From Saccharopolyspora endophytica (GTDB lineage Bacteria; Actinomycetota; Actinomycetes; Mycobacteriales; Pseudonocardiaceae), in the NCBI RefSeq assembly GCF_018070075.1, contig NZ_JAGPXE010000009.1, positions 62,001 to 126,000 of the forward strand: DNA of 64,000 nt. Reading direction: 5' to 3'. Both the position numbers and the translations under genes were made by a program. The notes below the pieces were generated by a model. The model saw only the letters and a list, made by a program, of their open reading frames with translations. It did not search any database and was not told where the DNA came from. The stretch's first letter is position 1. The number at the start of each line of letters is the position of its first letter. Positions 15,602 through 23,999 of this stretch are shown here, one piece after another.

Positions 15602-16522
15602 TCACCCCAGGACGCCGGTCGGCAGCACGGCGTGGACTCCCCAGGTCTGGTTCGCGATCTGGGTGATGCGCAGGTCGACCGTCGCGCTGGCCAGCGCCAG
15701 CGCCGCACCGCGGTCGAGGGCCTGCTCGATCTGCAGCCAGTCGACCATCGCGCTCAACGCGGTGGCGGTGGCCTCGTTGAGGTCGGTGTCGAAACCGAAC
15801 GTGACCAGGCCTGACGGGGTTTCGGCGTGGATGCCGGGAACCGGGCGGTCCACGACCAGGTCCAGCCGCACCCGGGTCGTCATGCCGCACTCGATGGCGG
15901 TGCCCCCGACCTCGCCGTCGCCCTGCCGGGCGTGGCCGTCGCCGAGCAGCAGCATCGCGTCCGGAACCGTGACCGGCAGGTACAGGGTCGATCCGGCGAC
16001 GAGCTCGCGGCAGTCGATGTTGCCGCCGCCTTCAGGGCGCGGCGGGATCGTCGAGTGCTCACCGGGTTCCTCCGGCGGCATGCCGACCACACCGAGGAAC
16101 GGCGCGAGCCGCACGGTGTGCCCGTGCTGGTCGGTGCCGGTCTCGCCGTCGAGCTCCCACAGCAACCAGGTCCGCTCGGCGTCGTCCACGCGCAGCCGGC
16201 GCATCAGCCAGTCGTCCTTGCCCGCGGTCGCCGTCCACCCCCACCCGGCGGGGGTGAGCTCCTCGAAGTGCACCGCCAGCACCATCCCGGGCTTGGCACC
16301 GCGCACGGCGATCGGGCCGGTCAGGCAATGCCCCCGCCGCTCGGCGAACAGGGTGGGCTGCTGCTCCCCCGGCACCTCCTGGCGCCGCAGGAATCCGCTG
16401 GAGTCCAGCGACTCCACCGTCACGACGTCCCCGGCCTCCACGGTGAGCACCGGTGCGGTGTCCCGGCTGAACACGTCGACGACGCTGCCCGCCTCGGCCC
16501 GAACCTCGAAAGAACCCACCAC
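15602..16522 (-). CDS. Acetamidase/formamidase family protein
   Basis: 306 residues of the FmdA/AmdA family, which hydrolyse formamide or acetamide to ammonia and the acid. Recognisable blocks: RGHCLTGPIAVRGAKPGMVL, GGGNIDCRELVAGSTLYLPV and LGDGHARQGDGEVGGTAIEC. The initiator is one of two GTGs: GGAGG lies 2 nt before 16522 and 5 nt before 16519, so 16519 may be the true start. It follows the transketolase-like gene by 70 bp on the same strand and may be co-transcribed with it. Confidence 0.88.
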   Translation of the reverse strand: MVGSFEVRAEAGSVVDVFSRDTAPVLTVEAGDVVTVESLDSSGFLRRQEVPGEQQPTLFAERRGHCLTGPIAVRGAKPGMVLAVHFEELTPAGWGWTATAGKDDWLMRRLRVDDAERTWLLWELDGETGTDQHGHTVRLAPFLGVVGMPPEEPGEHSTIPPRPEGGGNIDCRELVAGSTLYLPVTVPDAMLLLGDGHARQGDGEVGGTAIECGMTTRVRLDLVVDRPVPGIHAETPSGLVTFGFDTDLNEATATALSAMVDWLQIEQALDRGAALALASATVDLRITQIANQTWGVHAVLPTGVLG

Positions 16523-16592
16523 GACCTCCGCCCCCTGGAACTCCCATCACCCAACCAGGACGCACGCTCCTGGCCAAGTGGGGGAGCCCACG

Positions 16593-18884
16593 TCAGCGAT
16601 GCGTCACGTCGAGGGCGGCCCGGATGATGGTGCCGGTGTCGAGACCGTGGTGGCGGTAGACGTCTTCGAGCGATCCGGACTGGCCGAAGCCGGTGACGCC
16701 CAAGTGGACGGCCGGAACCCGGTTGACTCCGGCCAGGAACGCCAGCGCGTGCGGGTGTCCATCCAGGACGGTGACCATCGGGCGCGCCCGGTCGGCCGGG
16801 AAGACCTGGTCCAGCACGCCTCGGTCGGCATCGCCCCGATGAGCCCGGAACAGCAGGCCCGCGCTCGTCACGCACACGACGTCGGCGCCGATCCCCTGCT
16901 CGGCCAGCCGGTCGGCCGCAGCCAGCGCCTCGGTCATCAGCGCACCCATGCCCACCAGCGTCACCTGCGGGTCGGCGTCGCGCCGCAGCGCGTAGGCGCC
17001 TCCGACGACCTGCCTGCGGCGGCGTTCGCGGGCCGCCGGATCGGCGGGCACCGACGCCAGCGACTGGTCCACCGGACGCGTCGACAGCCGCAGGTAGGAC
17101 GAGGATCCACCGGGCTTGCCGAGCTGCGACATGGCCTCCAGCAGGCACCACTCGGTGTCGACGGCGAAGGCGGGCTCGTAGCTCGTCACGCCGGGCTGCT
17201 CCAGCCCGATCGAGGGCGTGCCGACCGACTGGTGCGCGCCGCCTTCGGGCGCCAGGCTCACCCCGGACGGCGTGCCGACCAGGATCGACTGCCCGCCGCC
17301 GTACACGCCGAACGACCACGGCTCCAGCGCGCGCCCCAGGAAGCAGTCGTAGACCACGCCGATCGGCAGCAGCGGCTGGCCCCACCGGCTCCAGGTCGAG
17401 CCGAGCTCGCCGAGCAGGCTGACCAGGTTGGTCTCGGCGATGCCCAGCTCGATGTGCTGACCGGCGGGTCGTTCCCGCCAGTGCAGGATGGTCTCGGCGT
17501 CGTCGGCGAACCAGTCGACGCGCTCCGACGGGGACCACACGCCGACCTTGTTGAGCCAGCCACCGAGGTTGGTGGTCGAGCTGACGTCGGGGGCCAGCGT
17601 CACGATCCGCTCGGCCGCCTCCGGCGACTCACGGGTCAGGTCCAGCAGCGTGCGCCCCAGCGCCGCCTGCGTCGTGGTCGTCCCGCTCGGCGTGCGCCCG
17701 ATGTCGGTGGGCAGCTTCGGCGGCTTGACGCGGGCGCGTTCGCGGCGGCGCAGCCGGGAAGCCGTTTCCGCGCAGCGCTTCCCAGCCGGGCTGTCGTCGG
17801 CGAAGCGGTGCCACGGGTCGTCGAGGTCGGCGCCGACCTGCCCGGCCAGCTGCCGCATCTGCTCCTCGCCCAGCAGCGAACCGTGGTTCTGCGGGTGCCC
17901 CTCGGTCGCCAGGCCGTAGCCCTTGATGGTGTAGGCGAAGATGACCGTGGGCCGGGTGTCGTCGATGGCCTTGAACGCCGAGTCCAGCGCGTCCAGGTCG
18001 TGCCCGCCCAGGTTGCGGATGGCCACCGCCAGCGTCTCGTCGTCCACATCGGACAGCAGTCGCTCGCTCGCGTTGTCCCCGGCCGGAATCCGCTCCCGCA
18101 GCTGCTGCGGGGTGCAGCGCAGCAGGCGCTGGTACTCGGGGTTGCTCATGCCGTCGATGCGCTCGCGCAGCGCCGCGCCGCCGGGGCGGGTGAACAGCTC
18201 CTCCAGCACCTGCCCGTACTTGAGGGTAATGACCTGCCAGCCCGCGGCGGTGAACATGCCCTGCAGCCGGTTCGCGGCGATGTTGGGCACGACGCGGTCC
18301 AGCGACTGCCGGTTGAGGTCGACGATCCAGACGACCTCGCCCAGGTCGGCGACGGTCGGGTCGAGGATGGCCTCCCAGCAGGCGCCTTCGTCGAGCTCGG
18401 CGTCGCCGAGCAGGGAGTACTGGCGTCCGGTGCCCGCCCCTCCGCCGTGGGTGTCGACGTAGCGGCGGGCCACCGCGCCCCAGATCGGCGCGGTGGCGCC
18501 GATGCCGACCGAACCGGTGGAGTAGTCGGCCGGGTCGGGGTCCTTGGTGCGGCTCGGGTAGCTCTGCACACCGCCGTAGGAGCGCAGCGTGGTCAGGTGC
18601 TTCTCGTCGAGCGAGCCGAGCAGGTAGTTGATCGCGTGCAGCACTGGCGAGGCGTGCGGCTTGACCGACACGCGGTCGGCGGCGGTGAGGTGCTCGAAGT
18701 ACAGCGCGGTCATGATCGAGACCATCGAGGCGCAGGACGCCTGGTGCCCGCCGACCTTGAGCCCGGAGTTGTTCGGCCGCACCCTGTTGGCGTGGTCGAT
18801 CATCGCGGTCGCCAGCCACAGCACCCGCTGCTCGACCTCACGCAGATCCGCCGTCTCGGTGCGCGCCGGTACCAGGCTCGTCAT
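16593..18884 (-). CDS. Transketolase/pyruvate dehydrogenase E1-like thiamine-diphosphate enzyme
   Basis: 763 residues. The ThDP-binding segment LLGDAELDEGACWEAI leads to DLNRQSLDRVVP, as in homodimeric E1. The mid part holds the Pyr domain (GIAETNLVSLLGELGS). The transketolase C-terminal domain closes the protein (GADVVCVTSAGLLFR, LGVTGFGQSGS). It is about 130 residues shorter than AceE, so it is an AceE relative and not the canonical subunit. ATG at 18884 has GGAGG upstream. Divergent from an Lrp-type regulator, which suggests 2-oxo-acid or amino-acid responsive use. No E2/E3 genes lie nearby; substrate is unknown. Confidence 0.82.
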   Translation of the reverse strand: MTSLVPARTETADLREVEQRVLWLATAMIDHANRVRPNNSGLKVGGHQASCASMVSIMTALYFEHLTAADRVSVKPHASPVLHAINYLLGSLDEKHLTTLRSYGGVQSYPSRTKDPDPADYSTGSVGIGATAPIWGAVARRYVDTHGGGAGTGRQYSLLGDAELDEGACWEAILDPTVADLGEVVWIVDLNRQSLDRVVPNIAANRLQGMFTAAGWQVITLKYGQVLEELFTRPGGAALRERIDGMSNPEYQRLLRCTPQQLRERIPAGDNASERLLSDVDDETLAVAIRNLGGHDLDALDSAFKAIDDTRPTVIFAYTIKGYGLATEGHPQNHGSLLGEEQMRQLAGQVGADLDDPWHRFADDSPAGKRCAETASRLRRRERARVKPPKLPTDIGRTPSGTTTTQAALGRTLLDLTRESPEAAERIVTLAPDVSSTTNLGGWLNKVGVWSPSERVDWFADDAETILHWRERPAGQHIELGIAETNLVSLLGELGSTWSRWGQPLLPIGVVYDCFLGRALEPWSFGVYGGGQSILVGTPSGVSLAPEGGAHQSVGTPSIGLEQPGVTSYEPAFAVDTEWCLLEAMSQLGKPGGSSSYLRLSTRPVDQSLASVPADPAARERRRRQVVGGAYALRRDADPQVTLVGMGALMTEALAAADRLAEQGIGADVVCVTSAGLLFRAHRGDADRGVLDQVFPADRARPMVTVLDGHPHALAFLAGVNRVPAVHLGVTGFGQSGSLEDVYRHHGLDTGTIIRAALDVTHR

Positions 18885-19004
18885 CACGCCTCCTCGCGTT
18901 GCCACATTGCGCTCAGAAGAACACCAAGACAAGAATCACTGCACAAGACCCGACCGGCGAATCGAGCAATCTGCTCACCCGGCCGGGCCGGAACGACCGA
19001 CGAG

Positions 19005-19496
19005 GTGAACAGATTGCCCACCGCCGAGCCGCTCGACGACATCGACATCCGGCTCCTGCTGGCCCTGCGCGAGGAACCGCGGGCGACCGTGGTCGCGCTG
19101 GCCGATCGAGTCGGGCTGTCCCGCAACACGGTTCAGGCGAGGCTGGCGAAGCTGGAACCGAAACTCGGTTCGTTCGAACGCCGCATCGACCCGGCGACGC
19201 TCGGCTACCCGCTGACCGCGTTCATCACCGTCCAGGTCACCCAGCAGCACCTCGACCGGCTGGCCGGCGCGCTGGCCGAGATCCCGGAGGTGGTGGAGGT
19301 TTTCGGCCTCACCGGCGACTCGGACCTCTTGGTGCGCGTGGTCGCCACCGACGCCGACCAGCTCTACCGCATCGCGGGGCGCGTCCTCGACACCCCCGGC
19401 GTGGAGCGCACCAGCTTCTCGCTGGCCATGCGCACCCTCGTCGACTTCCGCCTGACCCCGCTACTCGCGGACAAGCTCCGCCCGAACGCCCAGTAG
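19005..19496 (+). CDS. Lrp/AsnC family transcriptional regulator
   Basis: 163 residues. The N-terminal helix-turn-helix is LALREEPRATVVALADRVGL then SRNTVQARLAKLE. The C-terminal RAM domain starts YPLTAFITVQV and contains VFGLTGDSDLLVRVVA, the effector-binding turn. GTG at 19005 is chosen because the frame upstream runs antisense through other genes. It is divergent from the transketolase/E1-like gene across 120 bp and probably regulates it. The 3' end overlaps the convergent polymerase gene by 36 bp. Confidence 0.9.
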   Translation: MNRLPTAEPLDDIDIRLLLALREEPRATVVALADRVGLSRNTVQARLAKLEPKLGSFERRIDPATLGYPLTAFITVQVTQQHLDRLAGALAEIPEVVEVFGLTGDSDLLVRVVATDADQLYRIAGRVLDTPGVERTSFSLAMRTLVDFRLTPLLADKLRPNAQ

Positions 19497-20498
19497 CCGG
19501 ACCGGGCGGTCCAGCGGGAACCGGCCCAGCGCCTGCTGAGCGGCGACGTCGATGGGTTCGAAGTCCCTGGTGGGTTCGGCGAGCGTGACGCCGTGGGTGT
19601 GGGTGGCGAAGCGGGAGTCGCGCACCTTGACCACCACCCGGCGGGCCAGCGTGTCGTCGGCGGCCAGGTCCTCGGAGACCTGGTGGGACAGGCGGGTGAT
19701 CTCGGCGCGCATCGGCTCGACCTCGCGCAGGTCCCGCTGGAAGGTGACCTCGCGGCCGTGCGAGCGGGCGCGGAACGGCTCGTCGCTGACCGGGGTGGAG
19801 TCGTAGCCGTGCGCGAGCGCCACCAGCCACGGTCCGATGTTGGGGCCGAACTCGCCCGCCAGGTCCGCCATCGGAGTGCGGGCCAGCTCGGCCACGGTGG
19901 CGATTCCCCGGGCGGCGAGCTTCTTGGCGGTCTTGGCACCCACCCCTTGCAGCGCGTCGGTGGGCTTGTCGGCCATCACCTCGACCCAGTTGGTCACGTC
20001 CAGCCGGAACACCCCGGCCGGTTTTCCCATGCCCGAGGCCAGTTTCGCGCGCAGCTTGTTGTCGCCGATGCCGATCGAGCAGTTCAGCGCGGTGCGCTCG
20101 CGCACGTAGCGCTGGACGTAGCGGGCGGTGTCGACGGCGTCCTCGGCGTCGACGAGCATGAACGCCTCGTCCCAGCCGATGACCTCCAGGACCCCGCCCA
20201 GCTCGCCGAGCGCGGTCATCACGTCGGCGGAAGCGGCCAGGTAGGTCTCGCGGTCGGCGGGCAGGAACACCGCCTCCGGGCATCGCGACGCCGCCGTGCG
20301 CAGCGGCGTTCCCGACTTCACGCCCTGGGCCCGGGCCTCGTAGGAGGCACCGGCGACCACGCCGCGCTCTGTCGGATCGCCCGAGCCGCCGACCAGCACC
20401 GGCTTGCCGACCAGCTCGGGATGCCGCAGCAGTTCCACGGCGACGATGAACTGGTCGAGATCGATGTGCAGCACCACCCGTTCCACGCCGGTCAGCAT
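19461..20498 (-). CDS. DinB2-like Y-family DNA polymerase IV with a non-aromatic steric gate
   Basis: 345 residues. Palm carboxylates: D13 in LHIDLDQFIVAVE and D110-E111 in VIGWDEAFML. The steric-gate position is Ile18, where E. coli DinB has Phe13. In Mycobacterium smegmatis DinB2 the equivalent residue is Leu, and that enzyme readily inserts ribonucleotides. Helix-hairpin-helix thumb element: LQGVGAKTAKKLAARGI. The little-finger domain follows (EVTFQRDLRE). No beta-clamp motif is obvious at the C-terminus. ATG at 20498. Expected role is translesion or ribonucleotide-tolerant gap filling. Confidence 0.9.
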   Translation of the reverse strand: MLTGVERVVLHIDLDQFIVAVELLRHPELVGKPVLVGGSGDPTERGVVAGASYEARAQGVKSGTPLRTAASRCPEAVFLPADRETYLAASADVMTALGELGGVLEVIGWDEAFMLVDAEDAVDTARYVQRYVRERTALNCSIGIGDNKLRAKLASGMGKPAGVFRLDVTNWVEVMADKPTDALQGVGAKTAKKLAARGIATVAELARTPMADLAGEFGPNIGPWLVALAHGYDSTPVSDEPFRARSHGREVTFQRDLREVEPMRAEITRLSHQVSEDLAADDTLARRVVVKVRDSRFATHTHGVTLAEPTRDFEPIDVAAQQALGRFPLDRPVRLLGVRAELVRE

Positions 20499-20552
20499 CG
20501 TCGGAAACGCCCGCTCGCGCCAGGTCCCGCGCCGATGCGCGAGACTGTCGTG

Positions 20553-21023
20553 GTGAGCAAGCGAAGCGCCGGAATCCTGCTGTACCGCCTCGACGGCCCG
20601 AGCGTGCTGGTCGTGCACCCGGGCGGTCCGTTCTTCAAGAACAAGGACGAGGGCGCCTGGTCGCTGCCCAAGGGCGAGTACGAGCCCGACGAGGACCCGA
20701 AGGCCGCGGCCCTGCGCGAGTTCACCGAGGAGACCGGCATGTCGCTGCACGACCGCGAACTGCTGCCGCTCGGCGAGGTCCGGATGCGCAGCGGCAAGGT
20801 CATCACCGCCTGGGCCGCCGAAGGCGATTTCGACGTGGACTCGTTGCGCAGCAACACCTTCGAGATCGAGTGGCCGCCCCGGTCCGGTCGCCGCGAGCCC
20901 TTCCCCGAGGTCGACCGCGCCCTGTGGTGCGATCTCGACACCGCCCGCGAGAAGCTCAACGCCGCCCAGGCCGCTTTCGTCGACCGGCTCGTCGAACAGC
21001 TCCAGGCCCCCGGGGAGTCGTGA
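20553..21023 (+). CDS. NUDIX hydrolase
   Basis: About 156 residues. The Nudix box is complete: GEYEPDEDPKAAALREFTEE then TGM (GX5EX7REUXEEXG pattern). The N-terminus SKRSAGILLYR is typical of small Nudix proteins acting on nucleoside diphosphate derivatives. GTG at 20553 is preferred by family N-terminus; ATG at 20535 is possible. It is divergent from the polymerase by 54 bp. Substrate cannot be set from sequence. Confidence 0.9.
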   Translation: MSKRSAGILLYRLDGPSVLVVHPGGPFFKNKDEGAWSLPKGEYEPDEDPKAAALREFTEETGMSLHDRELLPLGEVRMRSGKVITAWAAEGDFDVDSLRSNTFEIEWPPRSGRREPFPEVDRALWCDLDTAREKLNAAQAAFVDRLVEQLQAPGES

Positions 21024-21088
21024 CGCGTCGCGAGGCGGTTTCCGGCAATCTCGGAGAAACGGGCGTGCCCGTGCCGGATACTGCTGCG

Positions 21089-21583
21089 ATGGACCGGATC
21101 GAACCGCCGCTGATCGGCGGCGAACGCGAGACCCTCGTCGGTTTCCTCGACTACCAGCGCGCCACCCTCGCCAGGAAGTGCGCGGGACTCGACGATGGCC
21201 GGCTGCGGAAGCCGGCCGCACCACCGTCGGACCTGACGTTGCTCGGCTTGGTCAGGCACATGGCCGACGTGGAGCGCGCCTGGTTCCGGCGGTGCGTCAA
21301 CGGCGAGCCCGACCTGCCCCGGGTGTGGGGTGATTTCCAGGACGCCTTCGACGTCGCCGAGGCGGATTCCGCCGAGGCGTTCAGCGCCTGGGAGGCCGAG
21401 GTCGAGCGGGCTCGCGAGATCGAGCCCGCGGTGGGATCGCTCGAGTCGGCGTTCCCCCGGCCCGGGTGGGACGAGGCCTTCTCGCTGCGGTTCGTGCTGG
21501 TCCACATGATCGAGGAGTACGCCCGCCACAACGGTCACGCCGACCTGCTGCGCGAGGCCATCGACGGCAGCACCGGCGAATAA
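21089..21583 (+). CDS. DinB/DUF664 family protein (mycothiol-dependent type)
   Basis: 164 residues of the DinB-fold DUF664 group, many of which are mycothiol-dependent transferases in actinomycetes. The start MDRIEPPLIGGERETLVGFL and the metal-site elements LVRHMADVERAWF and HMIEEYARHNGHAD (His ligands) match the family. ATG at 21089 agrees with relatives, but a GTG at 21020 overlaps the NUDIX stop and would couple the two genes. A strong hairpin follows the stop. Confidence 0.87.
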   Translation: MDRIEPPLIGGERETLVGFLDYQRATLARKCAGLDDGRLRKPAAPPSDLTLLGLVRHMADVERAWFRRCVNGEPDLPRVWGDFQDAFDVAEADSAEAFSAWEAEVERAREIEPAVGSLESAFPRPGWDEAFSLRFVLVHMIEEYARHNGHADLLREAIDGSTGE

Positions 21584-21588
21584 CGCGA

Positions 21589-21623
21589 TCAGGCCCCGCC
21601 CGGAGTCGCCGGACGGGGCCTGA
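21589..21623. terminator. Bidirectional terminator between convergent DinB-like and MHS transporter genes
   Basis: A perfect 10-bp outer stem (TCAGGCCCCG / CGGGGCCTGA) with an inner CCGG/CCGG pairing. It begins 6 bp after the DinB-like stop and ends 13 bp before the transporter stop, so it can serve both converging transcripts. Confidence 0.8.
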
Positions 21624-21635
21624 CCTGCACGATCC

Positions 21636-22967
21636 TCACGCCTCCAGGGACTTCTCCCGCGTCTCGCGGCTGGCCAGCAGCGCGATCAGGGTGACCGCGC
21701 CGGCCACCGCGAGGTAGACGCCGACCCAGCCCAGCCCGTAGGAGCCGGCCAGCCAGGTGGCGATGTAGGGCGCGACCGAGGCGCCCAGCAGGCTGGCCAG
21801 GTTGTAGGACACCGAGGCACCGGTGTAGCGCACCGCGGTCGGGAACAGCTCGGGCAGCAGCGCGCCCATCGGACCGAAGGTCATGCCCATCAGGCCGAGG
21901 CCGACCACCAGGAACAGCACCGTTGCCGTGGTCGAGTGGGTGCCGAACCACGGGCCCATGAGCAGGCCGAACACGATGATCGCGAGGGTGGTGACCACCA
22001 GCGTGGAACGCCGGCCGTAGCGGTCGGCCAGCAGACCGGCCACCGGCACCGTCAGGCCGAAGAACACCACGCCGACCAGCAGCATCACCAGGAACGTCGA
22101 GCGCTCGTAGCCCAGACCCGAGTCGGAGGTGCCGTAGGACAGCGAGAACACCGTCATCAGGTAGAACAGCACGTAGGTCGCCAGCATGATGAACGTGCCC
22201 AGCACCAGCGCCTTGAAGTCGGTGCGGAAGACCTGCACGAACGGCACCTTGGCGCGCTCGTTGTTCTCCAGCACCTTCGCGAACGCCGGCGTCTCGTTCA
22301 GGCTCAGCCGCACCCACAGGCCGACGATCACCAGCACCGCCGAGACCAGGAACGGGATCCGCCAGCCCCACGAGGCGAACGCGGCGTCGGACATGACGCC
22401 GGAGAGGATCAGGAACAGGCCGTTGGCGAAGAAGAACCCGATCGGCGCGCCCAGCTGGGGGAACGTCCCGAACAGCGCCCGCTTGCGCGGCGGCGCGTTC
22501 TCGGTGGCCAGCAACGCCGCGCCACCCCACTCGCCGCCCAGGCCCAGGCCCTGCCCGAACCGGCACAGCGCCAGCAGCAGCGGCGCCACGATGCCGATCT
22601 GCGCGTAACCGGGCAGCAGGCCGATCAGCACGGTCGAGATGCCCATGGTCAGCAGCGACGCCACCAGGGTCGCCTTGCGGCCGATGCGGTCGCCGAAGTG
22701 GCCGAACAGCGCCGAGCCCACCGGCCGGGCGACGAAGGCGATGCCGAAGGTCGCCAGCGAGTTCAGCGTGGCCGCCGTCTCGTCACCCGCGGGGAAGAAC
22801 AGCTTCGGGAAGATCAGCACCGCGGCCGTGGCGTAGACGTAGAAGTCGTAGAACTCGATCGAGGTGCCCACGAGGCTGGCGAGCACGACCTGTCGGGTCG
22901 AGTTGCGTGGGGTCTTCGACCCCGGATCCCCGGAACCTCGCACCTGCGAGGTGTGGCCGACAGCCAT
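21636..22967 (-). CDS. MHS-family MFS transporter (metabolite:proton symporter)
   Basis: 443 residues with about 12 transmembrane segments. MHS markers: SLVGTSIEFYDFYVYATAAV in TM1, GHFGDRIGRKATLV in the TM2-TM3 loop, and FGQGLGLGGEWGGAALL in TM4. The family moves proline/betaine, shikimate, alpha-ketoglutarate and similar acids. ATG at 22967 has AGGAGG 9 nt upstream; an ATG 24 nt earlier is less likely. No neighbouring pathway identifies the substrate. Confidence 0.9.
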   Translation of the reverse strand: MAVGHTSQVRGSGDPGSKTPRNSTRQVVLASLVGTSIEFYDFYVYATAAVLIFPKLFFPAGDETAATLNSLATFGIAFVARPVGSALFGHFGDRIGRKATLVASLLTMGISTVLIGLLPGYAQIGIVAPLLLALCRFGQGLGLGGEWGGAALLATENAPPRKRALFGTFPQLGAPIGFFFANGLFLILSGVMSDAAFASWGWRIPFLVSAVLVIVGLWVRLSLNETPAFAKVLENNERAKVPFVQVFRTDFKALVLGTFIMLATYVLFYLMTVFSLSYGTSDSGLGYERSTFLVMLLVGVVFFGLTVPVAGLLADRYGRRSTLVVTTLAIIVFGLLMGPWFGTHSTTATVLFLVVGLGLMGMTFGPMGALLPELFPTAVRYTGASVSYNLASLLGASVAPYIATWLAGSYGLGWVGVYLAVAGAVTLIALLASRETREKSLEA

Positions 22968-23060
22968 GGCGCCGAACCTCCTGATTAACACGAACGGACG
23001 AACGACACTCTAAACCGTCGGCGACCACGTCCCGAGACGGGGTTCCCGCATGCTGGACGC

Positions 23061-23879
23061 TCAGGAAGCGAGGAACTCCATGATCAGCGCAGTGACCCGT
23101 GCCGGGTTGTCCTCCTGGACGAGGTGTCCGGCCTGTGGGATCCACTCCAGCCGGGCGTGCGGGATGCGCCGCGCCAGCTCGCGGGCCCGATCCGCCGGGA
23201 GCCAGGTGTCGTTCTCGCCCCAGCCGACGAGCACCGGGCAGTCCAGGTCGCCGTAGCGGTCCTCGACCTCCCGGGTGTAGCGCTCATCGGCCTGGGCGAT
23301 CTGCCGGTAGAAGGCGGGCTGGCCGTCCTCGCCGAGCCACGGCGCCACCATCCGGTCCAGCACGTCGGGCCGCAGCTCGCGGTGCGCGGCGGTGGTCAGG
23401 TAGCCGCGCACCAGCGACTCGTGCAGGTGCGGCGGCAGCGCGGCGAAGACCTCGGCGTTGGCGTTGACCAGGCGGAAGAACTCCGAACCCCAGGGCCGGA
23501 CGCTCACCGCGTCCAGCAGCGCCAGCCGCCGGTAACGCACCCCGTCCAGCAGAGCGCTGCGCAGCGACACCGCGCCGCCGAAGTCGTGGGCGATCACCGA
23601 GGGCTCGTTGAGCCCGCAGTGCCGCAGCCACCCGGTGAACACCTCCTGCTGAGCGGCCAGCGACACGTCCTGCCCCTCGAACTTCGCCGAGCTGCCGTAG
23701 CCGGGCATGTCCCACAGGTGGACGCGGTACCGGGCGCTCAGCGCGTTGGCGACGTCCCGCCACACGAAGGAGGAGAAGGGCGTTCCGTGCATGAGCACGA
23801 CGGTCTCCCCCTCCCCGAAGCTGTCCCACCGCACCGCCCCGTGCGGCGACTCGTACACCTCGGCGAGTTCCCAACTCAT
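23061..23879 (-). CDS. Alpha/beta hydrolase with Asp nucleophile (haloalkane dehalogenase/epoxide hydrolase-like)
   Basis: 272 residues. The nucleophile elbow VIAHDFGGAVSLR has Asp, not Ser, which is the hallmark of haloalkane dehalogenases and epoxide hydrolases. The oxyanion HGTP is at about residue 31, the acid in VGWGENDTWLP, and the His in IPQAGHLVQED. ATG at 23879 has GGAGG 6 nt upstream. The two 22-bp palindromes lie just upstream. Real substrate unknown. Confidence 0.85.
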   Translation of the reverse strand: MSWELAEVYESPHGAVRWDSFGEGETVVLMHGTPFSSFVWRDVANALSARYRVHLWDMPGYGSSAKFEGQDVSLAAQQEVFTGWLRHCGLNEPSVIAHDFGGAVSLRSALLDGVRYRRLALLDAVSVRPWGSEFFRLVNANAEVFAALPPHLHESLVRGYLTTAAHRELRPDVLDRMVAPWLGEDGQPAFYRQIAQADERYTREVEDRYGDLDCPVLVGWGENDTWLPADRARELARRIPHARLEWIPQAGHLVQEDNPARVTALIMEFLAS

Positions 23880-23918
23880 CCAGACCTCCGCACCCATCGC
23901 ACCCCTGACCAGGGCGAT

Positions 23919-23978
23919 TCGAATTTCGCGCGAAATTCGAGCCCGAACTTCGCCGCTCGAATTTCGCGCGAAATTCGA
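23919..23978. repeat. Two identical 22-bp perfect palindromes in tandem
   Basis: Copies at 23919-23940 and 23957-23978. Each has the half-site TCGAATTTCGC followed by its exact complement; they are separated by 16 bp and their centres are 38 bp apart. They lie between the CoxL-like stop and the hydrolase start. They could be a REP-like dispersed element, a transcription terminator or an operator. The AT-rich core differs from the GC-rich surroundings. Confidence 0.85.
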
Positions 23979-23999
23979 ATCGGAGCCCGAAACCGCGCC

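Noticed and set aside
16593..18884. Canonical AceE pyruvate dehydrogenase E1.
   Set aside because: It is about 130 residues too short and lacks E2/E3 neighbours, so the conservative name is E1/transketolase-like.
14190..19496. A plus-strand open frame of 1,768 codons running into the Lrp gene.
   Set aside because: It is antisense to several confirmed minus-strand genes and reflects GC-biased codon positions. Only its last 164 codons are real (Lrp/AsnC).
23919..23978. Possible two-repeat CRISPR array.
   Set aside because: Only two copies, a 16-bp spacer, no cas genes nearby and the repeats are full palindromes.
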